A stretch of 64,000 nt of DNA from Stenotrophomonas maltophilia. Lineage in GTDB: Bacteria > Pseudomonadota > Gammaproteobacteria > Xanthomonadales > Xanthomonadaceae. Below the pieces are notes generated by a model. That model was not told the origin of the DNA, searched no databases, and saw only the letters and a program-made list of their open reading frames with translations. A program made the position numbers and the translations under genes. The DNA lies in NCBI RefSeq assembly GCF_900186865.1, contig NZ_LT906480.1:3056001-3120000 (forward strand), written 5' to 3'. This document shows positions 1-8,170 of the stretch, piece by piece. Position 1 is the stretch's first letter. Each line of letters starts with the position of its first letter.

Positions 1-453
1 AGCGAGTTCCAGGCGCTGGACAGCCTGCGCGTAGCCGAGGCCCTGCAGCAGCGCCTGCAACTGGAAGAGCGCACCCTGGATGTGTTCGTGCAGGTCAACA
101 CCTCGGCCGAACCCAGCAAGTACGGACTGGAACCCGACGCGGTCGAGGCCTTCGTGCAACAGCTGCCAGCCTTCGATCGCCTGCGCGTGCGCGGCCTGAT
201 GACCCTGGCCATCTTCACCCCCGACGTCGAGCGCGTGCGCGCCTGCTTCGTGCGCCTGCGCGAACTGCGCGACCAGCTGCAACGCACCGCCCCGCCCGAC
301 CTGGACCTGTCGCAGCTGTCGATGGGCATGTCCGGTGATTTCGAAGTGGCCATCGAGGAAGGTGCCACCGTGGTCCGCGTCGGCCAGGCCATTTTCGGCG
401 CCCGCGCCACCCCGGACAGCTTCTACTGGCCGAACAGCGGAGCCCCGGCATGA
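1..453 (+). CDS. YggS/PLPBP-family pyridoxal phosphate protein, 3' part only
   Basis: The reading frame is open from the first base of the window, so the start and the PLP-binding lysine lie outside. The visible 150 residues carry the C-terminal signature of the YggS (PLPBP) family: a SMGMSGDFEVAI segment followed by GATVVRVGQAIFGAR, which in this family forms the phosphate-binding end of the TIM barrel. Family members bind PLP and help vitamin B6 and amino acid homeostasis without a clear enzymatic activity. The stop codon overlaps the start of the next gene in an ATGA, so the two are probably co-transcribed and translationally coupled. Confidence 0.9.
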   Translation, partial: SEFQALDSLRVAEALQQRLQLEERTLDVFVQVNTSAEPSKYGLEPDAVEAFVQQLPAFDRLRVRGLMTLAIFTPDVERVRACFVRLRELRDQLQRTAPPDLDLSQLSMGMSGDFEVAIEEGATVVRVGQAIFGARATPDSFYWPNSGAPA

Positions 454-1151
454 AGCACGCGGTTGTCCTGCAGCACGTTGGCTTTGAAGACCTCGGCACC
501 CTGCAGCCACTGCTGTTGGCGCAAGGCTGGCAGCTGCAGCTGCTGCAGGCCGGCGTCGATGCGCTCGATGACGCCGAAACCGCCGACCTGCTGGTCGTGC
601 TGGGCGGTCCAATCAGTGCCAATGACACAGGGACCTACCCCTTCGTCAACGACAGCATTGCCCTGCTGCAGCGCCGGCTGCAGCGGCAGCGGCCGACCCT
701 GGGCATCTGCCTGGGTGCACAGCTGATGGCGCGGGCACTCGGTGCCAGTGTCGCTCCCAGTGGTGGCAAGGAAATCGGCTTTGCGCCACTGCTGCTGACC
801 GATGAAGGCCAGCGTTCTCCGCTGCAGTCCCTGCAGGGCATTCCGGTACTGCATTGGCATGGTGAGGCGTTCGAACTTCCGGCCGGCGCACGCCGCCTGG
901 CCAGCACGCCGGCCTGCCGTCACCAGGCGTTCGCCATCGGCAGCCACGCATTGGCCCTGCAATGCCACCCGGAACTGGATGCCCGCCAGTTCGAGCGCTG
1001 GCTGATCGGCCACACGCTGGAGCTGGCCCAGGCCGGCATCGATCCCAACGACCTGCGTGCGCAGGCGCGTCGCTATGGCGCACCGCTGGCAGCGGCCGCC
1101 ACCGCGATGTTCGACCATTGGCTGCAGGATCTGCCGGAGACACCGCAATGA
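450..1151 (+). CDS. class I glutamine amidotransferase-like protein
   Basis: The 233-residue product is a stand-alone class I glutamine amidotransferase domain of the kind annotated as GMP synthase-like. The nucleophile elbow GICLGAQ places the catalytic Cys near residue 87, and QCHPE near 172-175 gives the His and Glu of the triad. A synthase partner domain is absent, so the real substrate is unknown; relatives include gamma-glutamyl hydrolases acting on small amides. The start overlaps the upstream stop by four bases (ATGA), and the next small gene starts inside its own stop, so all three genes form one tight unit. Confidence 0.85.
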   Translation: MKHAVVLQHVGFEDLGTLQPLLLAQGWQLQLLQAGVDALDDAETADLLVVLGGPISANDTGTYPFVNDSIALLQRRLQRQRPTLGICLGAQLMARALGASVAPSGGKEIGFAPLLLTDEGQRSPLQSLQGIPVLHWHGEAFELPAGARRLASTPACRHQAFAIGSHALALQCHPELDARQFERWLIGHTLELAQAGIDPNDLRAQARRYGAPLAAAATAMFDHWLQDLPETPQ

Positions 1152-1372
1152 ACTACCGATTGCAGATCCACCGCGATGGCGCCCACTGGGGCCACTTCGA
1201 CTGCAGCGGCCCCGATGCCCTGCAACGCATGGACGCCATTGCCGCACAGCTGCCTGCCGATCAGGGCTTCCAGCTGAAACGGCAGAAAGGTGTCGGCGAA
1301 GAGCGCATCCTGTCCAGCAATGCCGATGGCCTGCGGGTACTGGCTTCGCAGATCCAGTACCGCGACATCTGA
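1148..1372 (+). CDS. small conserved-looking hypothetical protein (74 aa)
   Basis: The ATG overlaps the stop of the amidotransferase gene (ATGA), which strongly supports translation. The product is a soluble 74-residue protein with no signal peptide or membrane segment; no catalytic motif is visible and I do not recognise the family. A GTAG-type REP pair begins 6 bases after the stop, as is usual for gene ends in this genome. Confidence 0.6.
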   Translation: MNYRLQIHRDGAHWGHFDCSGPDALQRMDAIAAQLPADQGFQLKRQKGVGEERILSSNADGLRVLASQIQYRDI

Positions 1373-1378
1373 CCCGAT

Positions 1379-1434
1379 GGTAGTGCCGGCCGCTGGCCGG
1401 CATCCGGATCTTCCGGCCAGCGGCCGGCACTACC
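1379..1434. repeat. SMAG/REP inverted pair
   Basis: Two head-to-head copies of a GTAG-led palindrome (core GCCGGCCGCTGGCCGGC and its complement) separated by about ten bases. The pair can fold into one long hairpin and sits directly after a gene end, where it may stabilise or terminate transcripts. Confidence 0.9.
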
Positions 1435-1466
1435 GCGGCTGTTCGCCCGCGTGCGAAGCTTCACGC

Positions 1467-1973
1467 ATGTTGACCCTGCAACGCGGCAACCACCACGGAC
1501 TGCTCATCGCCCCGCGCTGGCCCTCCACCCGCATCCAACTGGAAGAAGAGGTACTGCAACGCCTGCTCGACGCGCAGGCGATGCTGCCTGCCGGGTTGCG
1601 CCTGCTGCTCACCCGTGGCTTCGAACCCGGCCACAGCCGTCTCGGCGGCTTCCGCCGCGCGGTACGACGGCTCGGCATCGCAGCATTCCGCACCTGCTAC
1701 CCGCAACGCCGCGATGAGATCGATGCCATTTTCGGTGCCAACGGCCACGACATCGATGGCCGTCATGTCGATGTCTCACTGGTACTGCACGGCAAGCGGC
1801 TGCGGCTGCTGCCCCTGGGCGTGTTCACCCCACCGCGCTGGCAGGATCGTCGCGTTGCCCGTCATTCCGAAGCCGTCGTGCAGGTGAAGCGCAGCCTGCA
1901 GCAGTGCGGCTTCGAGCTGCATCACAACGCCACCGAAGCCCTGCAGATCCACTGCGACTATCGTCCGCGCTGA
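1467..1973 (+). CDS. hypothetical protein, possibly a divergent M15-type (VanX-like) peptidase
   Basis: The 168-residue product lacks a signal peptide. The middle of the protein (residues about 95-115) contains GHDIDGRHVDVSL, which resembles the H-x-x-G-x-x-x-D zinc motif of M15 D-Ala-D-Ala dipeptidases followed by a strand and a proline-rich turn. The usual C-terminal E-x-x-H ligand pair is not obvious; HC-D near the C-terminus is the only candidate. This is therefore a weak structural guess and the safe name is hypothetical protein. The start was chosen at the ATG after the REP pair; longer in-frame starts run through the repeat and are unlikely. Confidence 0.5.
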   Translation: MLTLQRGNHHGLLIAPRWPSTRIQLEEEVLQRLLDAQAMLPAGLRLLLTRGFEPGHSRLGGFRRAVRRLGIAAFRTCYPQRRDEIDAIFGANGHDIDGRHVDVSLVLHGKRLRLLPLGVFTPPRWQDRRVARHSEAVVQVKRSLQQCGFELHHNATEALQIHCDYRPR

Positions 1974-2014
1974 CGCCGCGGTGACCCATGCGTGCCGTGC
2001 CTCGCGCCATTGAT

Positions 2015-2033
2015 GCAAATGATTCTCTTTTGC
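2015..2033. promoter_or_regulatory. Fur-box-like operator
   Basis: GCAAATGATTCTCTTTTGC is a near-palindrome with GCAAA/TTTGC arms and the TGATTCTC core typical of Fur sites. It lies 65 bases before the start of an iron-type ECF sigma gene, which is where iron-dependent repression would be expected. The match is by eye. Confidence 0.6.
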
Positions 2034-2097
2034 TGTAAGGTGCAGCCGCTGCCCTTGCCGCCGCGGGCTGTTCCCTTTCCCAGTTGTCGCCCGCCCC

Positions 2098-2607
2098 GTG
2101 TCCACGCCTGTCGAACCGACGGATGTCGCGCAGCTGTGCGCGGCCCATTACCGGCCGCTGCACGCCCATGTCCGCCGCAAACTCCCGCAACGCAGCGACG
2201 CCGATGACGTCGTCCAGGAAACCTGGCTGCGTGTCGTCAAAGTCGCCGCCAGCGGCCTGCTGAGCAACGGCCGCGCCTATCTGTACCGCGTCGCCCACAA
2301 CCTGATCGCGGATCACTACCGGCAGCGCCAGCGCCGTCGCGAAGAGGTACTGGATGACACGCAGTTGCAGGCCATCGCCGATCCTGCACCACTGCCCGAG
2401 CAGCGACTGCTCGACGCCGAACAGCTGCGCCACCTCGACGCGATCGTCGCCGCGCTGCCACCGCGCTCGCGCCAGGTGTTCCTGCTGGCGCGGGTTGAAC
2501 AATTGGCGCTTGCCGAGATCGGGCGCCAGCTCGGCATCAGCCGGCAGACCGCGCACGGCCATCTGCTGCGCGCCCTCGTCGCCCTGCAGCAGGTGCCCGG
2601 CGCATGA
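2098..2607 (+). CDS. FecI-like ECF sigma factor
   Basis: The 169-residue product has the two ECF sigma regions: sigma-2 at about 10-75 (DADDVVQETWLRV, then RAYLYRVAHNLIADHYR) and sigma-4 at about 105-160 (LPPRSRQVFLLARVEQL followed by a helix-turn-helix, EIGRQLGISRQTAHGHL). It begins with GTG and has no strong Shine-Dalgarno sequence. It is followed by a FecR-type anti-sigma gene (overlap ATGA) and a TonB-dependent receptor with an N-terminal signalling domain, the standard cell-surface signalling set. The Fur-like site upstream suggests expression under iron limitation. The sigma factor would direct RNA polymerase to the receptor operon when heme or another iron source is bound. Confidence 0.9.
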   Translation: MSTPVEPTDVAQLCAAHYRPLHAHVRRKLPQRSDADDVVQETWLRVVKVAASGLLSNGRAYLYRVAHNLIADHYRQRQRRREEVLDDTQLQAIADPAPLPEQRLLDAEQLRHLDAIVAALPPRSRQVFLLARVEQLALAEIGRQLGISRQTAHGHLLRALVALQQVPGA

Positions 2608-3530
2608 GCCAGGACGCGATCGCGCGCGAAGCCGCACGCTGGTGGCTGGATGGACACGATGGCACCCGCGACGAGAACGCGTTCGACCAGTGGTGCCAGG
2701 CCGATTCGCGCCATGTTGCGCAGTACCAGCATCTGCAGCAGCTGTGGCAGGCCGGTGCCACCTTGCCCAGTCTTCAACGGCAACAGCAACGGCGGCAGCG
2801 GCGGCGCCTGGGCGAGGCCGGCATTGCGGTACTGCTGCTGTGCGCGCTCGGCCTGTACAGCCGCACCGCCTCGCCACCCGCTGCGCAGGTACTGCGCACT
2901 GCTGCAGGCGAGATCCGTGATGAAGCCCTGCCAGACGGTTCGCACGTCCTGCTGTCACCGGGCAGCGAAGTGCATGTGCGCGTCGATGCACAGCGCCGCC
3001 AGTTGCAGCTGCAGCAGGGGCAAGCCTGGTTCAAGGTCGCCGCCGATGCCGACCGGCCATTCCAGGTACACACTCCACAGGGCACGGTCACTGCGCTGGG
3101 AACCGCGTTTGATCTGGCCGTGCAGGGCGACAACAGCGTGGTCACGGTCACCGAGCACAGCGTCCGTGTAGAAAGCGGTACCGCCAGCGTGCAGGCCAGT
3201 GAGGGGCAGCAGATACGCTTCAACGGACAAGCGACTGCTGCAGCACATCCGGCAGACGACAGCACCCTGGCCTGGCGCGAACGGCGCCTGCATTGGGTTT
3301 CGGCGCCGCTTGCCGACGTCACCCAGGGGCTGGACCGTTGGCATGGCGGACATACCTGGATCGTCGGTGCACGGCTTCGCCAACGGCCGGTCACCCTACT
3401 GGGCAATGCAGATGGTGCCGCCAGCAACCGCGACCAGCTCGCCGCGCAGCTGCATGTGCGTGTACTGCGTATCGGCGCGGGCATGCAGGTGTGGTTGCCG
3501 CCGCGCGAGGAGCAGCGCGATGCACCCTGA
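2604..3530 (+). CDS. FecR-type anti-sigma factor / signal transducer
   Basis: The 308-residue protein shows the FecR layout. An N-terminal cytoplasmic DUF4880-like segment (about 1-60, with AARWWLDG and FDQWCQAD) would bind the sigma factor. A single membrane helix follows near residues 70-87. The periplasmic FecR domain (about 100-200) includes VTALGTAFDL and the VTVTEHSVRV strand, and the C-terminal part would contact the signalling domain of the receptor. Its ATG overlaps the sigma gene stop, and its own stop lies just before the receptor gene. It should sense the receptor state and control sigma activity. Confidence 0.9.
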   Translation: MSQDAIAREAARWWLDGHDGTRDENAFDQWCQADSRHVAQYQHLQQLWQAGATLPSLQRQQQRRQRRRLGEAGIAVLLLCALGLYSRTASPPAAQVLRTAAGEIRDEALPDGSHVLLSPGSEVHVRVDAQRRQLQLQQGQAWFKVAADADRPFQVHTPQGTVTALGTAFDLAVQGDNSVVTVTEHSVRVESGTASVQASEGQQIRFNGQATAAAHPADDSTLAWRERRLHWVSAPLADVTQGLDRWHGGHTWIVGARLRQRPVTLLGNADGAASNRDQLAAQLHVRVLRIGAGMQVWLPPREEQRDAP

Positions 3531-3594
3531 CATTGGGCCCATCACCGCGTCTACCCAGGATGACGACGCTCTGCGTCAGCCCCTGGAGCCCCCG

Positions 3595-6066
3595 ATGCTG
3601 TGCCCCCGCCCCCTTGTCCTCGCCCTGTCGCTGGCCTGCGCCAGCACCGTTCCACTGCTGCCAGACAGCGCCCACGCGCAGGCCGCCACTCGAAGCTACG
3701 ATCTTCCCGCCCAGCCACTGGCCGCCGCGCTGGACGCCTACAGCCGGCTGACCGGTGTAGATCTGGTGATCGGCGCGGCGCTGCCTGCCGGTCATTCGGC
3801 GCCTGCGCTGCGCGGTGACTTCGACGATGCGCAGGCCCTGACGCGCCTGCTGGCGGGCAGCGGCCTGCGCCCGCGCTTCGTGGATGCGCGTCGTGCCGCC
3901 CTGGAACCGGCGCCGGCTGAACGTACCGATGGCAGCCGCCGCACCGGCCCGCTGCGGGTGCAGGGCACAACCACGCACGGCCAGGCGCCGGGTGCCGGCG
4001 CCAGCCAATATGTACCGGCCACCCGCGATGGCTTTGCGCCCACGGTCGGCAGCGAGCGCGTGGCGATGGCCGAACGCCAGGAAGGCAACAGCCTGCTGCG
4101 CTCGATGCCCGGCACCCACAGCTTCCATTCGCGCAGCCAGCCGGGCCTGCAGGTCAACATCCGCGGCATGACCGGTGCCGGCCGGGTCAACACCATGATC
4201 GACGGTGTCACCCAGACCTTCCGCAACAATGCCGGGCATGGCTCGGGCGGTCCGTTCGCCTATGTCGATCCTTTCCTGCTGGCCGGCGTGGACGTGCAGC
4301 GCGGTGCGGTCGCCGGTGGTGATGGCGCGGGCACGCTGGCCGGCAGTGCCAACTTCCGCACGCTGGATATCGACGATCTGCTCGATGAGCGCCGTGACTG
4401 GGGCCTGCGTGCAGGCTATCGCCACGGCAACAACGGCTACGGCAGCGGCCGTACCTTCGCCGGTGCCTGGCGCCACAGTGAAGAGGGTGGCGACCGCCAG
4501 TTCGGCCTGCTGGCGGCTGCCAGCAGCAGCCGCAGCAGCGAATACGCAACCGCGCGTGGGCAGAAGAACAACGCCGACCCGGGCAGCCAGCAGCCCAGCA
4601 GCTGGCTGTTGAAAGCACGCCTGCAGCCCAGCGACCAGCACCGGCTGAACCTGAGCCACATGCGTTACGAAAACGACTTCTACCACAACTATCCGTGGCA
4701 GATTTCCGCGCGCAACCAGCGCGCCAGCTACCACTACACACCCTATTCGCCGTGGATCGACCTGCGTGCAACCTTCGCCGGCAACAAGACCCGGCTGTTC
4801 TATCCGCCAGTGGAGGATTCCAGCTACATCGGTCGCCGCACCCACAGCAGCCTGAGCAGCTGGACCGTGGACAACACCAGCCGCTTCGACATCGGGGCAC
4901 TGCAGGCGCGCTGGAACACCGGCATCAAGCACCAATCGGACATCTATGTGGCCGACACCCCCGTCCTGCGCGGTGCCAACCCGCAAGGTCGCAGCCAGCT
5001 GGACAGCGTGTTCAGCACTCTGGAGCTGCAGTACGACATCTACGCGCTGACCGCCGGCCTGCGCCAGGACCGCTTCGGCATCCGTGGCCACATCCCGGTG
5101 TGCTCGGATGTGCCCGGCCAGTGCGCGGAGATCAATGGCGGCGGCATCGACGTGCGTCGCACCGAGCGCGCACTCAGCCCCAGCCTGGCGGTATCCTGGC
5201 AAGCCACCGACTGGCTGCAACTGTTCGCAGAAGCCTCGCGTACTTCCCGCCCGCCGCGGGTGCAGGAGATGTTCTTCGAGAAGATCCCGCTGGAAGGCAT
5301 GAGCGACGCCGATGGCGTGGGCGCCAACCCGTTCCTGCGCCGCGAGCGCTCGCGCAACCTGCAGTTCGGTGCCAACCTCAGCACCGACTCGCTGCTGGTC
5401 GACGGTGACCTGGCACAGCTGCGGATCACCCGCTTCGACAACCGCATCCGCGACTACATCAAGCCGCAGTACCTGCTGATCGTGCATCCGCCGGAAGTGG
5501 AACCGTTCGTGGTGCCGATCGACAGCGATCCGCAACTCACTGCCTGGACCGATGCGCTGGACGTGGACGACTTCAGCACCACCACGCGCTGGATGAACCA
5601 CCCCGGCGTGGTGCGCATGCGCGGTATCGAACTGGAAGCGCATTACGCCAGCGAGCACTACCACGCCACGCTGAGCTGGACCCGCTCGCACACCAGTGCG
5701 CCGGCCATCGAGTTCGTCAACCTGGAAGACATCACCGCCCTGCCCGACCGCTACTGGACGCTGGACGTGGGCGGCCGCTGGTGGCAGCAGCGCGTGCAGG
5801 CCGGCCTGCGCGCCGAGTACTCCGGGCCGACCGAGGAAGGCTACGACTTCTTCCAGACCCGCAAGACCGGCGGCACCGGCGTGCTGCTCGACTTCTACGC
5901 CAGCTTCAAGCCCCAGGCCAACACCACGCTGTGGCTGAACATCGAAAACCTGCAGAACAAGGCCTATGACAACAATGCCTCGATCGACAGCATCTTCAGC
6001 CCGATCCTGGACCGCGGCAACGGCCGTGGCCGTACCGTCTCGATGGGCGTCAATGTGGCGTTCTAG
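3595..6066 (+). CDS. HasR-like TonB-dependent heme/iron receptor with N-terminal signalling domain
   Basis: An 823-residue outer membrane receptor. The chosen ATG gives a clean signal peptide (MLCPRPLVLALSLACAST..., cleavage near AHA-QA) and has a GGAG seven bases upstream; an earlier in-frame ATG at 3520 lacks these features. Residues about 30-100 form a secretin/TonB short N-terminal (STN) domain that talks to the FecR protein. The plug domain follows (QVNIRGMTGAGRVNTMIDG and a FRNNAGHGSGG stretch), and this region resembles HasR and hemoglobin receptors more than siderophore receptors. The C-terminal barrel ends in Phe (SMGVNVAF). Energy would come from the TonB encoded two genes downstream. 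The ligand is inferred from the plug signature and from the ChaN-like neighbour; the sequence does not prove it. Confidence 0.88.
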   Translation: MLCPRPLVLALSLACASTVPLLPDSAHAQAATRSYDLPAQPLAAALDAYSRLTGVDLVIGAALPAGHSAPALRGDFDDAQALTRLLAGSGLRPRFVDARRAALEPAPAERTDGSRRTGPLRVQGTTTHGQAPGAGASQYVPATRDGFAPTVGSERVAMAERQEGNSLLRSMPGTHSFHSRSQPGLQVNIRGMTGAGRVNTMIDGVTQTFRNNAGHGSGGPFAYVDPFLLAGVDVQRGAVAGGDGAGTLAGSANFRTLDIDDLLDERRDWGLRAGYRHGNNGYGSGRTFAGAWRHSEEGGDRQFGLLAAASSSRSSEYATARGQKNNADPGSQQPSSWLLKARLQPSDQHRLNLSHMRYENDFYHNYPWQISARNQRASYHYTPYSPWIDLRATFAGNKTRLFYPPVEDSSYIGRRTHSSLSSWTVDNTSRFDIGALQARWNTGIKHQSDIYVADTPVLRGANPQGRSQLDSVFSTLELQYDIYALTAGLRQDRFGIRGHIPVCSDVPGQCAEINGGGIDVRRTERALSPSLAVSWQATDWLQLFAEASRTSRPPRVQEMFFEKIPLEGMSDADGVGANPFLRRERSRNLQFGANLSTDSLLVDGDLAQLRITRFDNRIRDYIKPQYLLIVHPPEVEPFVVPIDSDPQLTAWTDALDVDDFSTTTRWMNHPGVVRMRGIELEAHYASEHYHATLSWTRSHTSAPAIEFVNLEDITALPDRYWTLDVGGRWWQQRVQAGLRAEYSGPTEEGYDFFQTRKTGGTGVLLDFYASFKPQANTTLWLNIENLQNKAYDNNASIDSIFSPILDRGNGRGRTVSMGVNVAF

Positions 6067-6853
6067 CCGTCGCTGGCTGCCCGTATGCCTGCTCGCGCTG
6101 GCGACCGTGGCCAGCGCGCAGTCGATGCCTGGCTCAGTGATCGACCTGGCCAACGGCCGGCACCTGGACGAAGCCGCGTTCGTGGCGCGTGCGGCGGACG
6201 CCCGGAGGCTGATGCTGGGTGAGCGCCATGACCTCGCCGGAGACCACGCCGCCCAGCGCTGGCTGCTGCAGGCGCTGCAGCGGCGGCGCCCGCAGGGTTC
6301 GCTGGTGCTGGAAATGATCGCCAGCGAGCGCCAGCCACGCCTGCAGCGGGTGCAGCGCTGGCTGGCCAAGGGCAACCAGGCCGAAGGTGCACGCCTGCAG
6401 GAACTGCTGGAATGGGATACGCGTTGGCCGTGGGCCGCGTATGGCGGGCTGGTACAGGATGCTGCCGATGCAGGCACGCCGCTGTTCGGCGGCAACCTGT
6501 CGCGTGCCGAGGTCAACGCGCTGCTCGCGTCCACCAAGGGCGTACGGTTCCCGGTGGCCGCTGCCCGCCAGCGCCTGTCGGCGGTGGTGCTGGCCCAGCA
6601 CGCAGACGCAGCACCGATGCTGGAAGGGATGCTGGCCGTGCAACAGGCCCGCGACACACGCATGGCACAGGTGCTGCTCGATGCGCCCGCGCCGGCGCTG
6701 CTGGTAGCGGGGCGCTGGCATGTACTGCGCGGTACCGGGGTACCGGGCTACCTGTCACCGGCTACGCCTGCGCTGGTGATCGCATTGGCTTCGCCGGGTG
6801 AAACCGTGGATGCGGCGGATGCCGATCTGCTGTGGGTGCTGGACGATGAGTGA
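6053..6853 (+). CDS. ChaN-family (DUF399) heme-binding-like exported protein
   Basis: The 266-residue product starts inside the end of the receptor gene (14-base overlap). It has a signal peptide (MWRSSRRWLPVCLLALATVASAQ) without a proper lipobox, so it is probably a soluble periplasmic protein. LMLGERHDLAGDH near the N-terminus and GRWHVLRGTGVP near the C-terminus match the ChaN/Tiki-like fold, in which such residues form a surface that binds heme in Campylobacter ChaN. Between a HasR-like receptor and a dedicated TonB, a role in periplasmic heme handling is the natural inference. Confidence 0.8.
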   Translation: MWRSSRRWLPVCLLALATVASAQSMPGSVIDLANGRHLDEAAFVARAADARRLMLGERHDLAGDHAAQRWLLQALQRRRPQGSLVLEMIASERQPRLQRVQRWLAKGNQAEGARLQELLEWDTRWPWAAYGGLVQDAADAGTPLFGGNLSRAEVNALLASTKGVRFPVAAARQRLSAVVLAQHADAAPMLEGMLAVQQARDTRMAQVLLDAPAPALLVAGRWHVLRGTGVPGYLSPATPALVIALASPGETVDAADADLLWVLDDE

Positions 6854-7559
6854 GCGCGGCCAACACTGGCAGGCGATCGCGATCACCGCCGTCCTGCACC
6901 TGCTGCCCTTGCTGCTGTTGGTGCACTGGGTGGCAGCGCCGCCGATGCTGCCGCCGCCGGAGCAGGACGTGCGCATCAGCCTGCGCCTGCTGGCGCCGGC
7001 CACGCCGCCACAGCCCGTAGAGGAGCGCCAGGCCGACGCCCCCAGCCAGGCGCAGCAGGCGCGCGCATCGCAACCGGCAAAGTCGCCCTCGCCACCGAAA
7101 CCCACCGCCGCGCGCGAGGGCGAGTTGGCCGCCAGCGAAACGGGCGGGACGGGTCGAACGCCGCTGCCGGTCGCCCCGCCGGCGGCCGCGACCGATGCCA
7201 GTCCCGCACCGGCATCGATCACGGCCGCTCCGCCCGCTCCAGACTCGCCACCGGCGGACTTCCAGGCCGGCGCCGCCAGCGACCAGTGGGAAGCCCGCCT
7301 GATGGCACGGCTGGAGCGTTACCGCTATTACCCTGCCGCCGCACGCTCGCGCCGGCAGCAGGGCACTGCCTGGGTCAGGGCCAGCATCGACCGCGAAGGC
7401 CGCCTGCTGGCTCTGCGGCTGGAACAGTCCAGTGGCCAGCCGATGCTCGATGACGCTGCGCTGCAGACCTTCCGTCGCGCGCAGCCGCTACCACCCATTC
7501 CCGATGAACTGAAGGCACCACAGGAACTGGTGGTGCCGGTGGAGTACTACCTGCGCTAG
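6846..7559 (+). CDS. tonB: TonB-family energy transducer
   Basis: The 237-residue protein has one N-terminal membrane helix (about 11-29), a long Pro/Ala-rich spacer (about 35-145) and a C-terminal TonB domain (about 150-237). That domain contains RYRYYPAAARSRRQQGTAWV and ends in VVPVEYYLR. It starts within the stop region of the ChaN-like gene, so it belongs to the receptor operon and is probably dedicated to it (HasB-like). No ExbB/ExbD genes are adjacent; it must borrow them. The gene ends in CTAG, shared with the convergent Rid gene. Confidence 0.92.
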   Translation: MSERGQHWQAIAITAVLHLLPLLLLVHWVAAPPMLPPPEQDVRISLRLLAPATPPQPVEERQADAPSQAQQARASQPAKSPSPPKPTAAREGELAASETGGTGRTPLPVAPPAAATDASPAPASITAAPPAPDSPPADFQAGAASDQWEARLMARLERYRYYPAAARSRRQQGTAWVRASIDREGRLLALRLEQSSGQPMLDDAALQTFRRAQPLPPIPDELKAPQELVVPVEYYLR

Positions 7560-7990
7560 GCGGCGTAGGCCTCCGCCTCGATCTCGAACAGCATGCCGTC
7601 CAGCGCCAGTCGCGGCACCGGGATCAGCGTGCAGGTGGGCGCCGCACGATTCGGCCAGCGTCGCCGCACCTGGTGGGCAATGATGCCCAGCCGGTCCTCA
7701 TCGTGGCCGACCACCAGGATGCGCAACCGCGCCACATCAACCAGGCTTGCCTGCGCCGAGCGCAGCGCGGTCTGCAGGTTGTCCAGCGCCTGCCCGACCT
7801 GGTCCTCGAAGCTGGGCGAGAGACGGCCCTGCGCATCTTCACCGCCCTGCCCGGCCACGTGGATCACCCGTGCCGGCAGGCGCACCACCGCCACGTGTGA
7901 GTAGCCGTTGGCCGAAGGATCGTAGAGGCCCGGTGGATTGAACAGCTCCAGCAGGCCATGGCTGAAGTCCGGTGTGGTCAGCAGGTTCAT
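7556..7990 (-). CDS. Rid (YjgF/YER057c/UK114) family protein
   Basis: A 144-residue Rid-superfamily protein: conserved strands around SHVAVVRLPARVIHVAGQGG, a DNLQTALRSAQASLVDVARL helix and the C-terminal PVPRLALDGMLFEIEAEAYA segment. Canonical RidA deaminates reactive enamine and imine intermediates using an arginine near the C-terminus. Here that position reads PRLALDG, so an Arg is present but the context is not textbook RidA. The start at 7990 was preferred over one 14 codons upstream because the fold begins there and a GAGG lies about ten bases before it. The stop overlaps the tonB stop by four bases. Confidence 0.82.
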   Translation of the reverse strand: MNLLTTPDFSHGLLELFNPPGLYDPSANGYSHVAVVRLPARVIHVAGQGGEDAQGRLSPSFEDQVGQALDNLQTALRSAQASLVDVARLRILVVGHDEDRLGIIAHQVRRRWPNRAAPTCTLIPVPRLALDGMLFEIEAEAYAA

Positions 7991-8139
7991 GCCGCGCGCC
8001 TCGTGGGGGTTGCCGGCAGTCTGTGACCTCAACCCCGGTTGAGGTCAAACGGATCCGGTGCAACAGACCGGTCTGCCACGCGCAACGATCACGCGATCCC
8101 GTGGAATCGAGCCTGCTCGACTTCCGCTGACGAAAAGCA

Positions 8140-8160
8140 GTCGAGCAATCTCGACTCTAC
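8140..8160. repeat. SMAG-type palindrome, TCGAG subtype
   Basis: GTCGAGCAATCTCGACTCTAC is a GTAG-ended palindrome of a different core (GAGTCGAG) from the GCCGGCC subtype. A degenerate partner lies at about 8104-8122, so this is probably an eroded inverted pair. Confidence 0.6.
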
Positions 8161-8170
8161 AGAAGCGTGG

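Noticed and set aside
3391..6663. Very long open frame (1090 codons) on the minus strand opposite the TonB receptor.
   Set aside because: It is antisense to a coherent receptor, ChaN-like and anti-sigma gene set, has no domain and arises from high-GC codon bias.
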